Assembly (NCBI GenBank): GCA_006386115.1
Contig: VFIW01000033.1
Span: 365,826 to 429,825 of the forward strand
Length of the DNA: 64,000 nt
DNA from: Globisporangium splendens
Taxonomy: Eukaryota > Oomycota > Peronosporomycetes > Pythiales > Pythiaceae
Reading direction: 5' to 3'
The notes under the pieces were generated by a model, which made no database searches, was not told where the DNA came from, and saw only the letters and a program-made list of their open reading frames with translations. Made by a program: the position numbers and the translations under genes. Within the stretch, counting starts at the first letter, position 1, and each line of letters starts with the position of its first letter. Of the stretch, positions 42,937-52,084 are shown piece after piece.

Positions 42937-45353
42937 TTAAACCAACTCGTTCATGCTTGGCCTCGACAAGTTCCACGACTGCTGCTTGAGCACACTCCGC
43001 CAGAATCCTCCTGTTCCTCCATGCTCCTTGGTGATTTCGCCCACTGCAGGCTCTGCTTTGGATCTGGAATTCGTCAGACTTTTCGCCGATAAACCTCGTG
43101 CACACTTTGCAACCGCGCGTTGCAAAGTTGACAACAACTCGCATTTTTGCGGCTCGCTGTCGTAGATCACGATGTACCGCTTCGTGGATCGGAATGAAGC
43201 AAACTCGCTGCCTCGAAAGAGCCCAGACGCCTTGCGCGGCGCTTCTGAACTTGGTTGTGGCATCATCCTCGAGGTCGTCGAGCCCGTGACCATCGATAGT
43301 GAGTTACGCCGCTTTGGGGACCGCTTCAGTGTCGCGGGTGTCAGTTGATGGCAGTGACATCGCCCCACTTTCGAGACCTCCATCATGAAGGAACATTTTG
43401 ATGCATTTGGGTCGTCCTTGCAATCCTGCACAATGGCACACGAGAGGCAAAGCAGGCGCTGCACTTTGAGCTTCTCCTCATGCTTCTTCGCCATCAAAAG
43501 CGCATCGGAGAGCAAGACCAGCCGCACTTTATCGCCACTCGAATGTCTCCGAAGAAGTGGTGGTGCCTGAGAAGAGGGCGAGAGAGCGACGAAGATGCTG
43601 CTACTGCCGGCTGACGCTGTAGACTCTGGCGAGGCATCTGGTGGTAGACGAACACTATTGAGGCGAGCCGATTGTGGACGAAGCGAAGTCAGAAAATCCG
43701 CACTATTCTGTCAAGAAGCACGTTGGGACGTGACAGTCTCGTCGCTCCGTCGTCTTCGGAGACGCAGTCTCGAGAGGAACGACGGCCAGCGAGGCGAGTC
43801 GAGGCTGACGACGCGCACGACCGCCTCACAGAGCAACGTCCGCGATGGCTGCAGCAAATCCACTTTGGCCGATTTCGGGTCGATCGTCTGATGCAATTCA
43901 AAGAGACGCGCATTCTGTTGCGCTTCACGCACGTTTTCGTTCACGTGCATCGCGACGCGCTCGATCTTGTGGAGCGTGTGCTCGACGTTTGCAGCGTCCT
44001 GCTCGGTGACCACGTTTTTCAAAAGGTCGCGGAAGAAAATCGGGTACTGGTAGATGCGTTGCGTGGGTTTGATCATGTGCGCGAGGAGGTCGACGTGGAG
44101 TTCATCGCGCGCGTATTCGTTCAATTGCGTGGCTAGCGTATCGAGACCGGAATGCTTCTTCTGCAGCAACGCGAGCTCATCCTTTGCGCTCAGGTAGCTC
44201 GAGCAATAGAACGCGTACACTTTCATGAGCTCGAACGTGAAGTCAAGGGCAGCGACATATCGCGGCAAACTCGAGATGATAACTGGTGGTGACAGCAATT
44301 GCTCTTCAACGCTGACGATTTCTTCATCTGAGTACGAATTTACCTCATTGTCACCATCTGATGAAGCCAACAGCTACCATAGGAGCTCTTTATGGATATG
44401 TAAGATGATCTTGATGGACGAGTGCAGTGCGGTCATGGCCCCCAAGTCGATCGTGTGCTTGATCGCATAGTCTTGCAGTGGCTCGAAGAAATGATACAGC
44501 AGCGTTTTCAAGTCAGAGACGTACGCGCACTCGGTCGTATAGATTTCGTCACAGATGCGCTCTACTTGCTCGTTCCTCGCATCCTCGTTCGTAATGATGG
44601 CATTCGGACTCTCCAAGCTGGACGGATGGCGAAGTAAGTATCGGGAGTCGCCTGCCAAATCCAAAGTTGCGAGTCGTGGCAGGTACGTGCGACGCGGGGA
44701 TGCCACACTAGACTCGTGTTCGCAGCAGTCGCTGCCTATGACGGTTGGTGTTTGATCGTCACGCTGGTTACCGCAATTGGGTGGTTCAACATCGTCCGAG
44801 ACACTCGCTTTTGCCATAGAAACCTCGCTCGTGTCTTCTCGGTTCCCGAGTGCGTGTAGATCCATGCTGTGCGTGACTGAAACTCGTTTCAAGGGTGCCA
44901 AATGCACTTGACAGTGGCGATCAAGATGTTTCGGCAGCGAGGCGCTCGCATTTCTAGGCTGAGACGATTCCCACCTCTTGGTAGACGAAGATTCATTCGT
45001 GGCGCTTGAAGCGTCTCGATTGCTTGCTTCACCATCGATGGTAAAATCCCGTCCCATAAACGAAAGCGGCAGCTTCCTCAGCCTCAGAGGGCTGGATGCG
45101 CGCGGGTTGTCGTGGACTTGGAATTGTCCAGGGTTCTCCGGACCTGGTTCTGACTCTGGCTTCGTCTGCACGACGGCGACCACGACGTGATGATGATCTT
45201 GGAGCCGCCACCACCTTTCTGATCGTTGCTGCCATTACCTTTGTCAGGAAGATCTGTGCGAATCGACTGCGGCGAGAACGTGCGTGAACTCCGGGATCTC
45301 TCCAGTGCGGCCGAGGATACAATCTTCGTACACGTTCCTCGATCGAGCACCAT
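42937..45353 (-). CDS. RhoGEF-like (DH-PH) protein, gene structure uncertain
   Basis: The DH domain is split over two blocks in the same frame: VERICDEIYTTECAYVSDLK to ILHIHKELL (about 44380-44560), then ALDFTFELMKVYAFYCSSYL and LLAHMIKPTQRIYQYPIFFR (about 44000-44270). The latter is the conserved DH helix that contacts Rho GTPases. A PH-like strand KVRLVLLSDALLMAK follows at about 43500. An in-frame TAG at 44374 fits inside a 66-base intron (gtagct to gtcag) that keeps frame. A second in-frame TGA at 43711 could lie in an intron of about 180 bases starting gtgagg near 43829. The N-terminal Ser-rich region (ATG 45353, MVLDRGTCTK) needs a frame change near 45190. DH proteins load GTP on Rho-family GTPases. 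It may be a live gene with unplaced introns or a decaying copy. Confidence 0.6.
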
Positions 45354-46004
45354 CTTATTGTTTTTTTCTTTCTTTTCTTGTGTCTTGCTTGCTGGGACTT
45401 CTGTGGGTGTTCAATGCACCGTGGAAGCGGGGGAGATCGTCGACGCAGGACGGCGCATTCAACCAGAGGTCTTCACAGCTGTCAGAATGTCAAGTAATGG
45501 GTTCACGGCAGCTCCACGTCCGCAGACAAATGCGACGTGCTTCTTCTTCGGCTTCAGAGAAATGCAGTCACCTTCGCGCTCTTGTCGTAGTTGACTGCAC
45601 AAACTCAGTGCTCGTCTTCGTGCACTAAGCGGCGTAATGCGCACTGGTCTTATCCGAGCACGTTGGTGATGGCTCTATATTTGCATGCGTGCCATCCTCA
45701 AAATAGCGGAGCGATCAGCTATTATTGATTCCCAGCTGCGCAACTTCAACGAGCAGACGCGACGCACGTGCGATACGGCGCCAACACACGCGCGGAGGCG
45801 GCTGAGTGAACGCATCGAGACCCAAGGCACTGGCGTCGGAGTTTCGCATATGGGCATCGCACTCTTCTCTTAGTTTCCTTTATGAAATGAGCAATGCACT
45901 GTATTTAGTTAATAAAATAGACGAATGTCTTGAATAATAGTGAAAGTGACCGTAGGGCTCAATACTGAGGTATATAATAAGGTGCGTGGCCCACCCATCA
46001 ACTC
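45354..46004. promoter_or_regulatory. U1 snRNA promoter and upstream spacer
   Basis: About 650 bases between the RhoGEF-like gene start and U1. A TATA-like tatataataa at 45971-45980 sits 25-34 bases upstream of the U1 start, as in plant snRNA promoters. The segment gtgaccgtagggct at about 45947 is a candidate proximal element. The rest shows no gene. Confidence 0.5.
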
Positions 46005-46169
46005 ATACTTACCTGACTGGTGTTTGATCACGATCAATGAGGTGATTAACATGAGCCGGAGCAGGCCCCTTACACGCTGGTGCTGTAATGGTTCAGGAAT
46101 GCCCTTTCGGGTAACTCCACAGTAGAATTTTTGTCAGCGGGGGTGAGCGCGTGCGCCGCCCCCACCGCC
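46005..46169 (+). ncRNA. U1 spliceosomal snRNA, full length
   Basis: Begins ATACTTACCTG, the invariant U1 5' end that pairs with 5' splice sites. The first stem-loop carries TTGATCACGATCAA (U1-70K-type loop GATCACG). A second stem pairs CTTACA with TGTAA, and a third is CCCTTTCGGG. The Sm site AATTTTTG is at 46126-46133. The last is a GC-rich stem-loop (gcgggggtgagcgcg with cgcccccaccgc) ending near 46169. Length of about 165 bases matches U1 (164 in human). A TATA-like box is correctly placed upstream. The 3' end is approximate. A retrotransposon starts about six bases downstream. Confidence 0.93.
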
Positions 46170-46175
46170 CTTTTC
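46015..46175 (+). repeat. 161-bp direct repeat, left copy (U1 nt 11 to 3' flank)
   Basis: Identical base for base to 51924-52084. It starts at U1 nucleotide 11 and ends about six bases past the U1 3' end. Sequences diverge completely on both sides (t/a before, a/c after). Reads as a target-site duplication flanking the first retrotransposon. Confidence 0.95.
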
Positions 46176-46293
46176 AGCCTTCCGCGGTCGATACTCTCCC
46201 GCCCTACTCTTGAAGCTCTACTCAGTGCCTCCTCTGCGTGCGACGCCCCCGTCCGTGAGTGTCCGTGCGCGTGCGCCTGCAGCGAGCCGCGCC

Positions 46294-49200
46294 ATGGCCA
46301 TCTTCTCGTGGCTTCCGCGCGCGCGCGCCGATTCACTGGACAGCGCGGCCTCGACCGCGCGCGACGACGACAACGACGCGATGAGCGTCGGCAGCAGCGA
46401 CGCTGCGTTCCTGAGCGCAGACGAAGGCAGCGACAGCGACACGGACGCGAGTCCACTCGCCGCTGTTGCTGCTTCAGCCGTGCCGCTCCCACCACCAACC
46501 ATCCCGGCCACCGAATGGTCCACGCCGCTCCACGAGCCCCCACCAGTCGTCCACGCGCTCGAGCGTCCACCACCGCTATCGATCTTCGCTCACAACGCAA
46601 GACTCTTCCGATGCGTTGCGTGCGACTTTGCCGCGCCACACATGGCAGAGCTGCGCTCCCACCGCCATCGCCACCATCGCGGTGTCGACTTTGTCGACAT
46701 CTTCCACGCAGGCTGTGCCTGCGGCGTCTCGTACACCTCGCGCATTGCGGCGACACGGCACGCCGAAGCCTGCCTCCGAGACGTGCAGCGCGACAATCCA
46801 ACAGACGCCAACGACGGTACTACACAGGCGCCGACATCCGACGCCGACCCCGATTCTGCGGCGATGGCACCAGCAGCCCCACACCAGAGTCCAAGGCACC
46901 CCACTCTCGAGGTCGACGCTGAGACAATGGCCGTACCCCATATCTCGGAGTCGATCACTCCCCCCGCTACTACGCGAAACCGCGCGGTCAGCTTCGCTGA
47001 TGAACCAGTGCCGCCTGCGATACCGATCCCCCCCTCGATGTCGCCCGCGCCCGTGGCAATCCCGGCCATCTCCCCTGACCCATCAACTCGAGCGTCACAG
47101 TTCCTCGCTCGCCTCTTCGCCACAGTCCCGACACGAACTGCGGCCCCCGATCCTGCGCCGCTGCGAGCCCCGCCACCAGCCATGTCCCCAGCACCAAGCC
47201 CAACTTCGACGTCTGCTCCAGCACACACGCCGACCACTGATCCAGCCCCAACACCGACTCCCGCTCCAACAGCGACTCCTGACCCAGCACCACTAATGCC
47301 CCCAGCCTTAGCTCCAACATCGACCCCTGTTCCTGCTCCATCAACTACGCCTGCTCCAGCACCAGCATTGACTCCAGCCCCAGCAACAGCACCGTCTCCA
47401 GCCCCAGCATCCACACCTCGCCTGCCGTGGGTGCTCCGATTTGACGGAGCATGTCGCCGCAACCCAGGTGCCGCCGGCGCCGGTGCAGCGCTCTTCCATC
47501 CCGACGGCACCGTTAAGTGGACAATCGCGCACTTCCTACCGTCCAAGACCAACACCAACAACACAGCGGAATACATGGCGCTAATCGCTGGGCTACAAAG
47601 TGCAACGCACCACGGAGCTCAGCGCCTGCGCATCGAGGGAGACAGTGCGCTCGTGCTCGCCCAGCTCCGAGGCGAGTTCGGGTGCAACAACCCACGTCTA
47701 CGGAAGCTGCGCAAGAAAGCCAAGGACCTGCTGCGACGTCTCGCCCAATACCAGCTCAAGCACATCGACAGGTTTGCAAACCAGCATGCCGACCGCCTGG
47801 CCAACCAGGGGTTGAACACCCGGCGCACGAATATTGTGTGTGCCACCCATGGCACCAATAGCGCCGAGTGCTGCTCTCCGGCTACCTTCGTCGTGGCTGC
47901 GTCGCCACCTCGAGACCCAAGCCCCACCGAACCAATGGAAGACATCGACCCCGACCTTGACCAAGCCGCCGCGAATCACGAGATGGAAGATTTGGAAGCC
48001 GAAGCCGACGCAACGCTGCACACTGACGGTGAAGTCTTCCCGACTTTCGACATCGGCCCCGACTGCGTACCCGCGCGCCGACGGCGGCTCCGACTGCGAC
48101 AACTTACTGAGAGCGAGGACGAGATGGCGACCACGGCCGTAGCCAAGATCGCGAACACGTTCGCGGACCGCATTGCGGACACCGACACATGGGAAGCAGG
48201 TGAAGGCATCACCAGTGCTCTCACATCGCAACTATACACGGCTCTCGTGCCATTCTGCAAGCGCCAACGGACCCCTCCTCGCCCACCCCAAGACCAGCAG
48301 CACCAGCAACGACGTCCGCCACGAGTATCCACCGAGCCGGTGCACCAAGCACTGGACCAAGCTCTCGACGACCTGGCGGCAGCCCAACGAGCACCCCAGG
48401 CGTCCCAACGCCGCATCCAAAAGGCGCGCCGACGCGCCGGACGGGTGAGGAGCGCGCTTCGACGCGAACGCACGCGCAAACGCTTCGACACGAACGAAAA
48501 AGCGTGTATGCACCAGCTGCTTCTCCCGACCAGTGGTGATGGCACCGGTACTTCGGCTCCGAATACCTGCCCAATCTCTCGCGACGAGATCCAGCGTTAC
48601 TTCCAAGGGGTTAGTGCGCCGACGCGCCACTTCGACTACAACGACGCAACCGGTGCCGTCTTTCGCCAGCTCCTGGAGTCACTCCCAGCCGCGACCAAAG
48701 CATCCGGCGCCTTCTCCGAAGATATTACCGAAGATGAAGTTGAAGACCAGTTCCAGCGCGCAGACGCCGCCTCCAGCCCAGGTATCGACGGCATTGGCTA
48801 CGATGTATTCAAGAAGTTCCGGTTCGAGTTACTCCCAGCATTGCACGCGGCGTTCAGTTTCTGCTGGACACACCGCAAGGTGCCCAGCACGTGGAAAGTC
48901 GGCGTCACCCAGCTCATCTTCAAGAAAGGAGACCCCAAGGACCCATCCAACTGGCGGCCAATCTGCCTGCAGCCATGCATCTACAAACTGTACACCGGAC
49001 TACTGGCGCTACGACTGACGCGGTGGCTGGACGCGAATGACCGTCTCACGGACGCACAGAAAGGCTTCCGCCACTTTAACGGAGCTAACGAGCACAACTT
49101 CGTGAGCTCTGCCATCCTCGACCAAACGCGCCGCAAACCCCGCGCCATACACATGGTGTGGTATGATTTTAAGAATGCATTCGGCTCGATACCACCGCTA

Positions 49201-51693
49201 CTCATGTGGCAGGTTTTGCGGGCCATTGGCGTTGACCCCGCGTTCGTTGAACGCTGCGAGAACATCTACCACGACTCGTACTACACAGTCGCGAACACGG
49301 CGGGTGGCGCAACAGACCCGATTCGACAAGAAACTGGGGTCTACCAAGGATGTCCGCTGAGCCCACACTTGTTCCTGGTGGGGATCATGCCGCTCATCCG
49401 CGCGCTCCATGGGCTCGCCTCTGGAATCCCACTGGCAACTGGCGTGAGCGTGTCCGTGTCCGCGTACGCTGACGACCTAAAGACCTTCAGCAACAGTGCA
49501 GAAGGCATCCAGAAAGCGCACCACCTGGTGACAACATTCCTGCGCTGGTCAACAATGGCAGCCAACCCAGCCAAGTGCGCGTCTCTCTCAGTGAAGCCAG
49601 ACCTCGGCAGGAAGCTACACGCGGATCCGAATGCAGCCTCCCTCACCCTCGACGGTGACCCGATCCCGACGTTGGACCTGTCGCAAAGCTACACCTACCT
49701 CGGTATCGGTGACGGATTCAACCATACCAAACGACGCGTATCCATCGCTCCAAGACTTGCAGAGCTGAAGCGGGACATATCCGCCATTTTCCGCTCGGAC
49801 CTCGCTCCGTGGCAAATGGTACGGGCCATAAAAACGTACGTGGTTCCCCAAATCGAATATCTCCTACGCCACGTCCGCCCCCTACAGTCTCAACTCCAGG
49901 GCTTCGACTCAGCGCTGACCAAGGGACTTCGACACGTGCTCCGCCTGCCGCCAGTCTCACTCAGCGCAGCGTTCTTCGCGCCGCAGTCCAGTGGGGGACT
50001 GGGCTTCGTCAAGCTCAAGGACCTTCATGCCGCGCTCCAAATCGCGCACGGCTGGCAGATGCTGCACTCAAGGGACTCTAGCGTGAGAGCAATTGCCCGC
50101 GCTCAAGTCATCCAAATAATCCAGCTGCGATTTAAACTCGATGCGGCGCATTGGCGAGAAAAGGACGAAGAACTCATTCAGCTATTTCTTAACTCCAAGT
50201 TGCCTGATTCCCCGCATGCCACCGCGAAGCGGACCCATGGCGACATTGGCTCCATGTGGATCGACGTGCAACGCCATCTGCGCTCCTACAACCTGCAATT
50301 CACCACCGAGGTGTTTACTTCACCTGAAGGAGTTGCCACAGAAAAGATGCTCCAACTACGCGTCCCGCACCACCGCCACGCACTGCGCCACAAGACCGTA
50401 GCACGACAACTCAAGCAACACATGAAAATGCTCGCGCTCGCGGAATGGAAGGCAGCCTCGGACCAAGGCCGCACAGTACGCGCTCACGGCGGCTTCGGCA
50501 GCGCTTTTCTATCCCGAGGCGGAGGTCTCAGTGATGCTGAATTCCGGTTTGCTCTTCGCTCCCGCCTCAACCTCGTTTGCACCCGCGCAGTGCTAAAACG
50601 CATGCGGCAGCTCCGCAACGCAGTCTGTCGTCACCCAGGATGCTCCCACCAGGAGACGCTGCCACACGTCATCAACCATTGCCCCGGAAACGAAGAGGCA
50701 ATCCGCGGCCGCCACGACAACATCCTCCAGCTCATCAAGAACGCAGTCTCTCCTGTGGTGACGAGCTCACAAGGCAGGTTCACGGTCCACTACGACGAGC
50801 CAGTGGCTGGCTTCACAGGTCCCGCCTACCGACCCGATATTCAACTGTTCGACCACGCCACCGGCACGGTGTACGTATCCGATCTGTCGATCTCCTTCGA
50901 GGAGCAATCAGGCGATGACCCGGTGAGCTCCAACCTTGCCTTCGCGTACGAACACAAGGTACGGAAGTACGCGCCTATAAAACTTCACCTTGAGCGTCGA
51001 GGATGGCAAGTGCACCTATCGGCGATCGTGTTCGGCTCTCTGGGTGGGGTCGGGACCCGCAACTACAAGATCTTCACAGAGCATCTCGGCCTCCACAAAC
51101 GTACTGCCAACCAGCTCAATCGCCGTGGCTCAGCTACGGCAATCCAGTCCAGTCACCGCATATGGCGACTCCATGCCGGCGGAGAGCAAATTCGGCGCGA
51201 ACGAGGCGCCACGATAGCGGTGCCACCGACGCCGGCGCAACCTAACACCATCAACGCAGGGTTGAGCCAAGCCAGCGACGAGCCAAGACCCCGAGACGCG
51301 CAGCAGCAACAACAAAGACGAGCGCGCCACGATGAGGGCCGCCGCGGCGCCACCAGCCGAAGACAGCGACCGAGCCACGCCAGCGACGAGCCAAGACCCC
51401 GAGACGCGCAGCAGCAACAACAAAGACGAGCGCGCCACGATGAGGGCCGCCGCGGCGCCACCACCGCGGCCAACGTGACCAACGAAGAGCGCGCCACCAG
51501 CCGAAGACAGCGACCGAGCCACGCCAGCGACGAGCCAAGACGCCGAGACGCGCAGGAACGACGCACCTACGATCGTACAGACCGTGGACGAGCGAGATAC
51601 CAGCCGATCACACCGCGTCCGCTAACCAGGGGGGGAACACAGCGGCGCACCACCAGCACCTCTGCGAGAGGTCTACCGCATCGCACGACGTAG
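46294..51693 (+). CDS. Retrotransposon polyprotein: zinc fingers, RNase H, RT, restriction-like endonuclease
   Basis: First ATG is 46294 (MAIFSWLPR); the frame above it starts only with TTG. There are two N-terminal C2H2-like fingers: CVACDFAAPHMAELRSHRHR with a further H, and CACGVSYTSRIAATRHAEAC. A Pro/Ala-rich linker follows. Type I RNase H spans residues about 375-510, with all four acidic positions: FDGACRRNPG, NNTAEY, IEGDSALVLAQ and NQHADRLAN. RT covers about 760-1150, with SSPGIDGIGYDVF, NWRPICLQPCIYKLY, KGFRHFNGANEHNF and catalytic SAYADDLKTF (about 1058). The C-terminal CRHPGCSHQETLPHVINHC (about 1443) and YRPDIQLFDHATGTVYVSDL (about 1513) fit the CCHC and PD-x-D nuclease of R2-type elements. 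The tail is Arg/Gln-rich with tandem repeats. It would nick the target, prime reverse transcription there and remove RNA from the hybrid. No stops or frameshifts: possibly active. Confidence 0.9.
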   Translation: MAIFSWLPRARADSLDSAASTARDDDNDAMSVGSSDAAFLSADEGSDSDTDASPLAAVAASAVPLPPPTIPATEWSTPLHEPPPVVHALERPPPLSIFAHNARLFRCVACDFAAPHMAELRSHRHRHHRGVDFVDIFHAGCACGVSYTSRIAATRHAEACLRDVQRDNPTDANDGTTQAPTSDADPDSAAMAPAAPHQSPRHPTLEVDAETMAVPHISESITPPATTRNRAVSFADEPVPPAIPIPPSMSPAPVAIPAISPDPSTRASQFLARLFATVPTRTAAPDPAPLRAPPPAMSPAPSPTSTSAPAHTPTTDPAPTPTPAPTATPDPAPLMPPALAPTSTPVPAPSTTPAPAPALTPAPATAPSPAPASTPRLPWVLRFDGACRRNPGAAGAGAALFHPDGTVKWTIAHFLPSKTNTNNTAEYMALIAGLQSATHHGAQRLRIEGDSALVLAQLRGEFGCNNPRLRKLRKKAKDLLRRLAQYQLKHIDRFANQHADRLANQGLNTRRTNIVCATHGTNSAECCSPATFVVAASPPRDPSPTEPMEDIDPDLDQAAANHEMEDLEAEADATLHTDGEVFPTFDIGPDCVPARRRRLRLRQLTESEDEMATTAVAKIANTFADRIADTDTWEAGEGITSALTSQLYTALVPFCKRQRTPPRPPQDQQHQQRRPPRVSTEPVHQALDQALDDLAAAQRAPQASQRRIQKARRRAGRVRSALRRERTRKRFDTNEKACMHQLLLPTSGDGTGTSAPNTCPISRDEIQRYFQGVSAPTRHFDYNDATGAVFRQLLESLPAATKASGAFSEDITEDEVEDQFQRADAASSPGIDGIGYDVFKKFRFELLPALHAAFSFCWTHRKVPSTWKVGVTQLIFKKGDPKDPSNWRPICLQPCIYKLYTGLLALRLTRWLDANDRLTDAQKGFRHFNGANEHNFVSSAILDQTRRKPRAIHMVWYDFKNAFGSIPPLLMWQVLRAIGVDPAFVERCENIYHDSYYTVANTAGGATDPIRQETGVYQGCPLSPHLFLVGIMPLIRALHGLASGIPLATGVSVSVSAYADDLKTFSNSAEGIQKAHHLVTTFLRWSTMAANPAKCASLSVKPDLGRKLHADPNAASLTLDGDPIPTLDLSQSYTYLGIGDGFNHTKRRVSIAPRLAELKRDISAIFRSDLAPWQMVRAIKTYVVPQIEYLLRHVRPLQSQLQGFDSALTKGLRHVLRLPPVSLSAAFFAPQSSGGLGFVKLKDLHAALQIAHGWQMLHSRDSSVRAIARAQVIQIIQLRFKLDAAHWREKDEELIQLFLNSKLPDSPHATAKRTHGDIGSMWIDVQRHLRSYNLQFTTEVFTSPEGVATEKMLQLRVPHHRHALRHKTVARQLKQHMKMLALAEWKAASDQGRTVRAHGGFGSAFLSRGGGLSDAEFRFALRSRLNLVCTRAVLKRMRQLRNAVCRHPGCSHQETLPHVINHCPGNEEAIRGRHDNILQLIKNAVSPVVTSSQGRFTVHYDEPVAGFTGPAYRPDIQLFDHATGTVYVSDLSISFEEQSGDDPVSSNLAFAYEHKVRKYAPIKLHLERRGWQVHLSAIVFGSLGGVGTRNYKIFTEHLGLHKRTANQLNRRGSATAIQSSHRIWRLHAGGEQIRRERGATIAVPPTPAQPNTINAGLSQASDEPRPRDAQQQQQRRARHDEGRRGATSRRQRPSHASDEPRPRDAQQQQQRRARHDEGRRGATTAANVTNEERATSRRQRPSHASDEPRRRDAQERRTYDRTDRGRARYQPITPRPLTRGGTQRRTTSTSARGLPHRTT
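51270..51560 (+). repeat. 105-bp tandem repeat in the retrotransposon C-terminal tail
   Basis: Three in-frame copies beginning SxASDEPRPRDAQ; the first two are spaced 105 bases apart and nearly identical, the third follows after a 39-base insertion (spacing 144). They encode QQQQQRRARHDEGRRGAT, a basic tail beyond the endonuclease. Confidence 0.85.
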
Positions 51694-51923
51694 TAGCGAA
51701 GCTCCCAGATCCTCTATGCGATCGCAAGAACACCCTCCATTAAGGAAACCGTTCTTCTCAAGCCCAATTGAATCGACACACCACGACAAGGGTGCCACCG
51801 GACGACATTTGTTGTCTATTTTTACATACATGCATACCTACATTGCTAGCTCCCCTTTCCGAATTAGCTTACATTCTGCACCCACAGTGGGATTCTATAT
51901 TGGCTGAAATACACGTATCAAAA
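51694..51923 (+). other. 3' UTR of retrotransposon copy 1
   Basis: 230 AT-richer bases between the stop and the junction with U1 nucleotide 11. Ends cacgtatcaaaa, so only a short A tract marks the 3' end. No ORF or clear structure beyond this. Confidence 0.6.
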
Positions 51924-52078
51924 GACTGGTGTTTGATCACGATCAATGAGGTGATTAACATGAGCCGGAGCAGGCCCCTTACACGCTGGTGCTGTAATGG
52001 TTCAGGAATGCCCTTTCGGGTAACTCCACAGTAGAATTTTTGTCAGCGGGGGTGAGCGCGTGCGCCGCCCCCACCGCC
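51924..52078 (+). pseudogene. U1 snRNA copy lacking nucleotides 1-10
   Basis: Identical to U1 nucleotides 11-165 of the upstream gene but joined at its 5' end to retrotransposon 3' UTR. It has lost the ATACTTACCT sequence that pairs with 5' splice sites and has no adjacent promoter, so it cannot act as U1. The Sm site and 3' stem-loop remain. Confidence 0.93.
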
Positions 52079-52084
52079 CTTTTC
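51924..52084 (+). repeat. 161-bp direct repeat, right copy
   Basis: Second copy of the 46015-46175 block, 100% identical. The second retrotransposon starts immediately after it, at the same position relative to U1 as the first element does. Confidence 0.95.

Larger units (their letters stand above)
46176..51923 (+). mobile_element. Utopia-like non-LTR retrotransposon, copy 1 (apparently complete)
   Basis: Bounded on the left by the U1 gene and on the right by a U1 copy beginning at nucleotide 11, with a short A run (atcaaaa) at its 3' junction. About 118 bases of 5' UTR, a single 1799-codon ORF and about 230 bases of 3' UTR. Domain order is zinc fingers, RNase H, RT, CCHC-type site and restriction-like endonuclease. 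RNase H before RT in an endonuclease of this type is a feature I recall from oomycete Utopia elements, which were described as U2-specific; here the target is U1. Confidence 0.85.

Noticed and set aside
46005..46169. U2, U4 or U5 snRNA instead of U1
   Set aside because: The ATACTTACCTG 5' end, the GATCACG loop and the Sm site followed by a single GC-rich 3' stem-loop are specific to U1.
46590..47576. Minus-strand ORF inside retrotransposon copy 1
   Set aside because: Antisense of the Pro/Ala-rich linker; no features.
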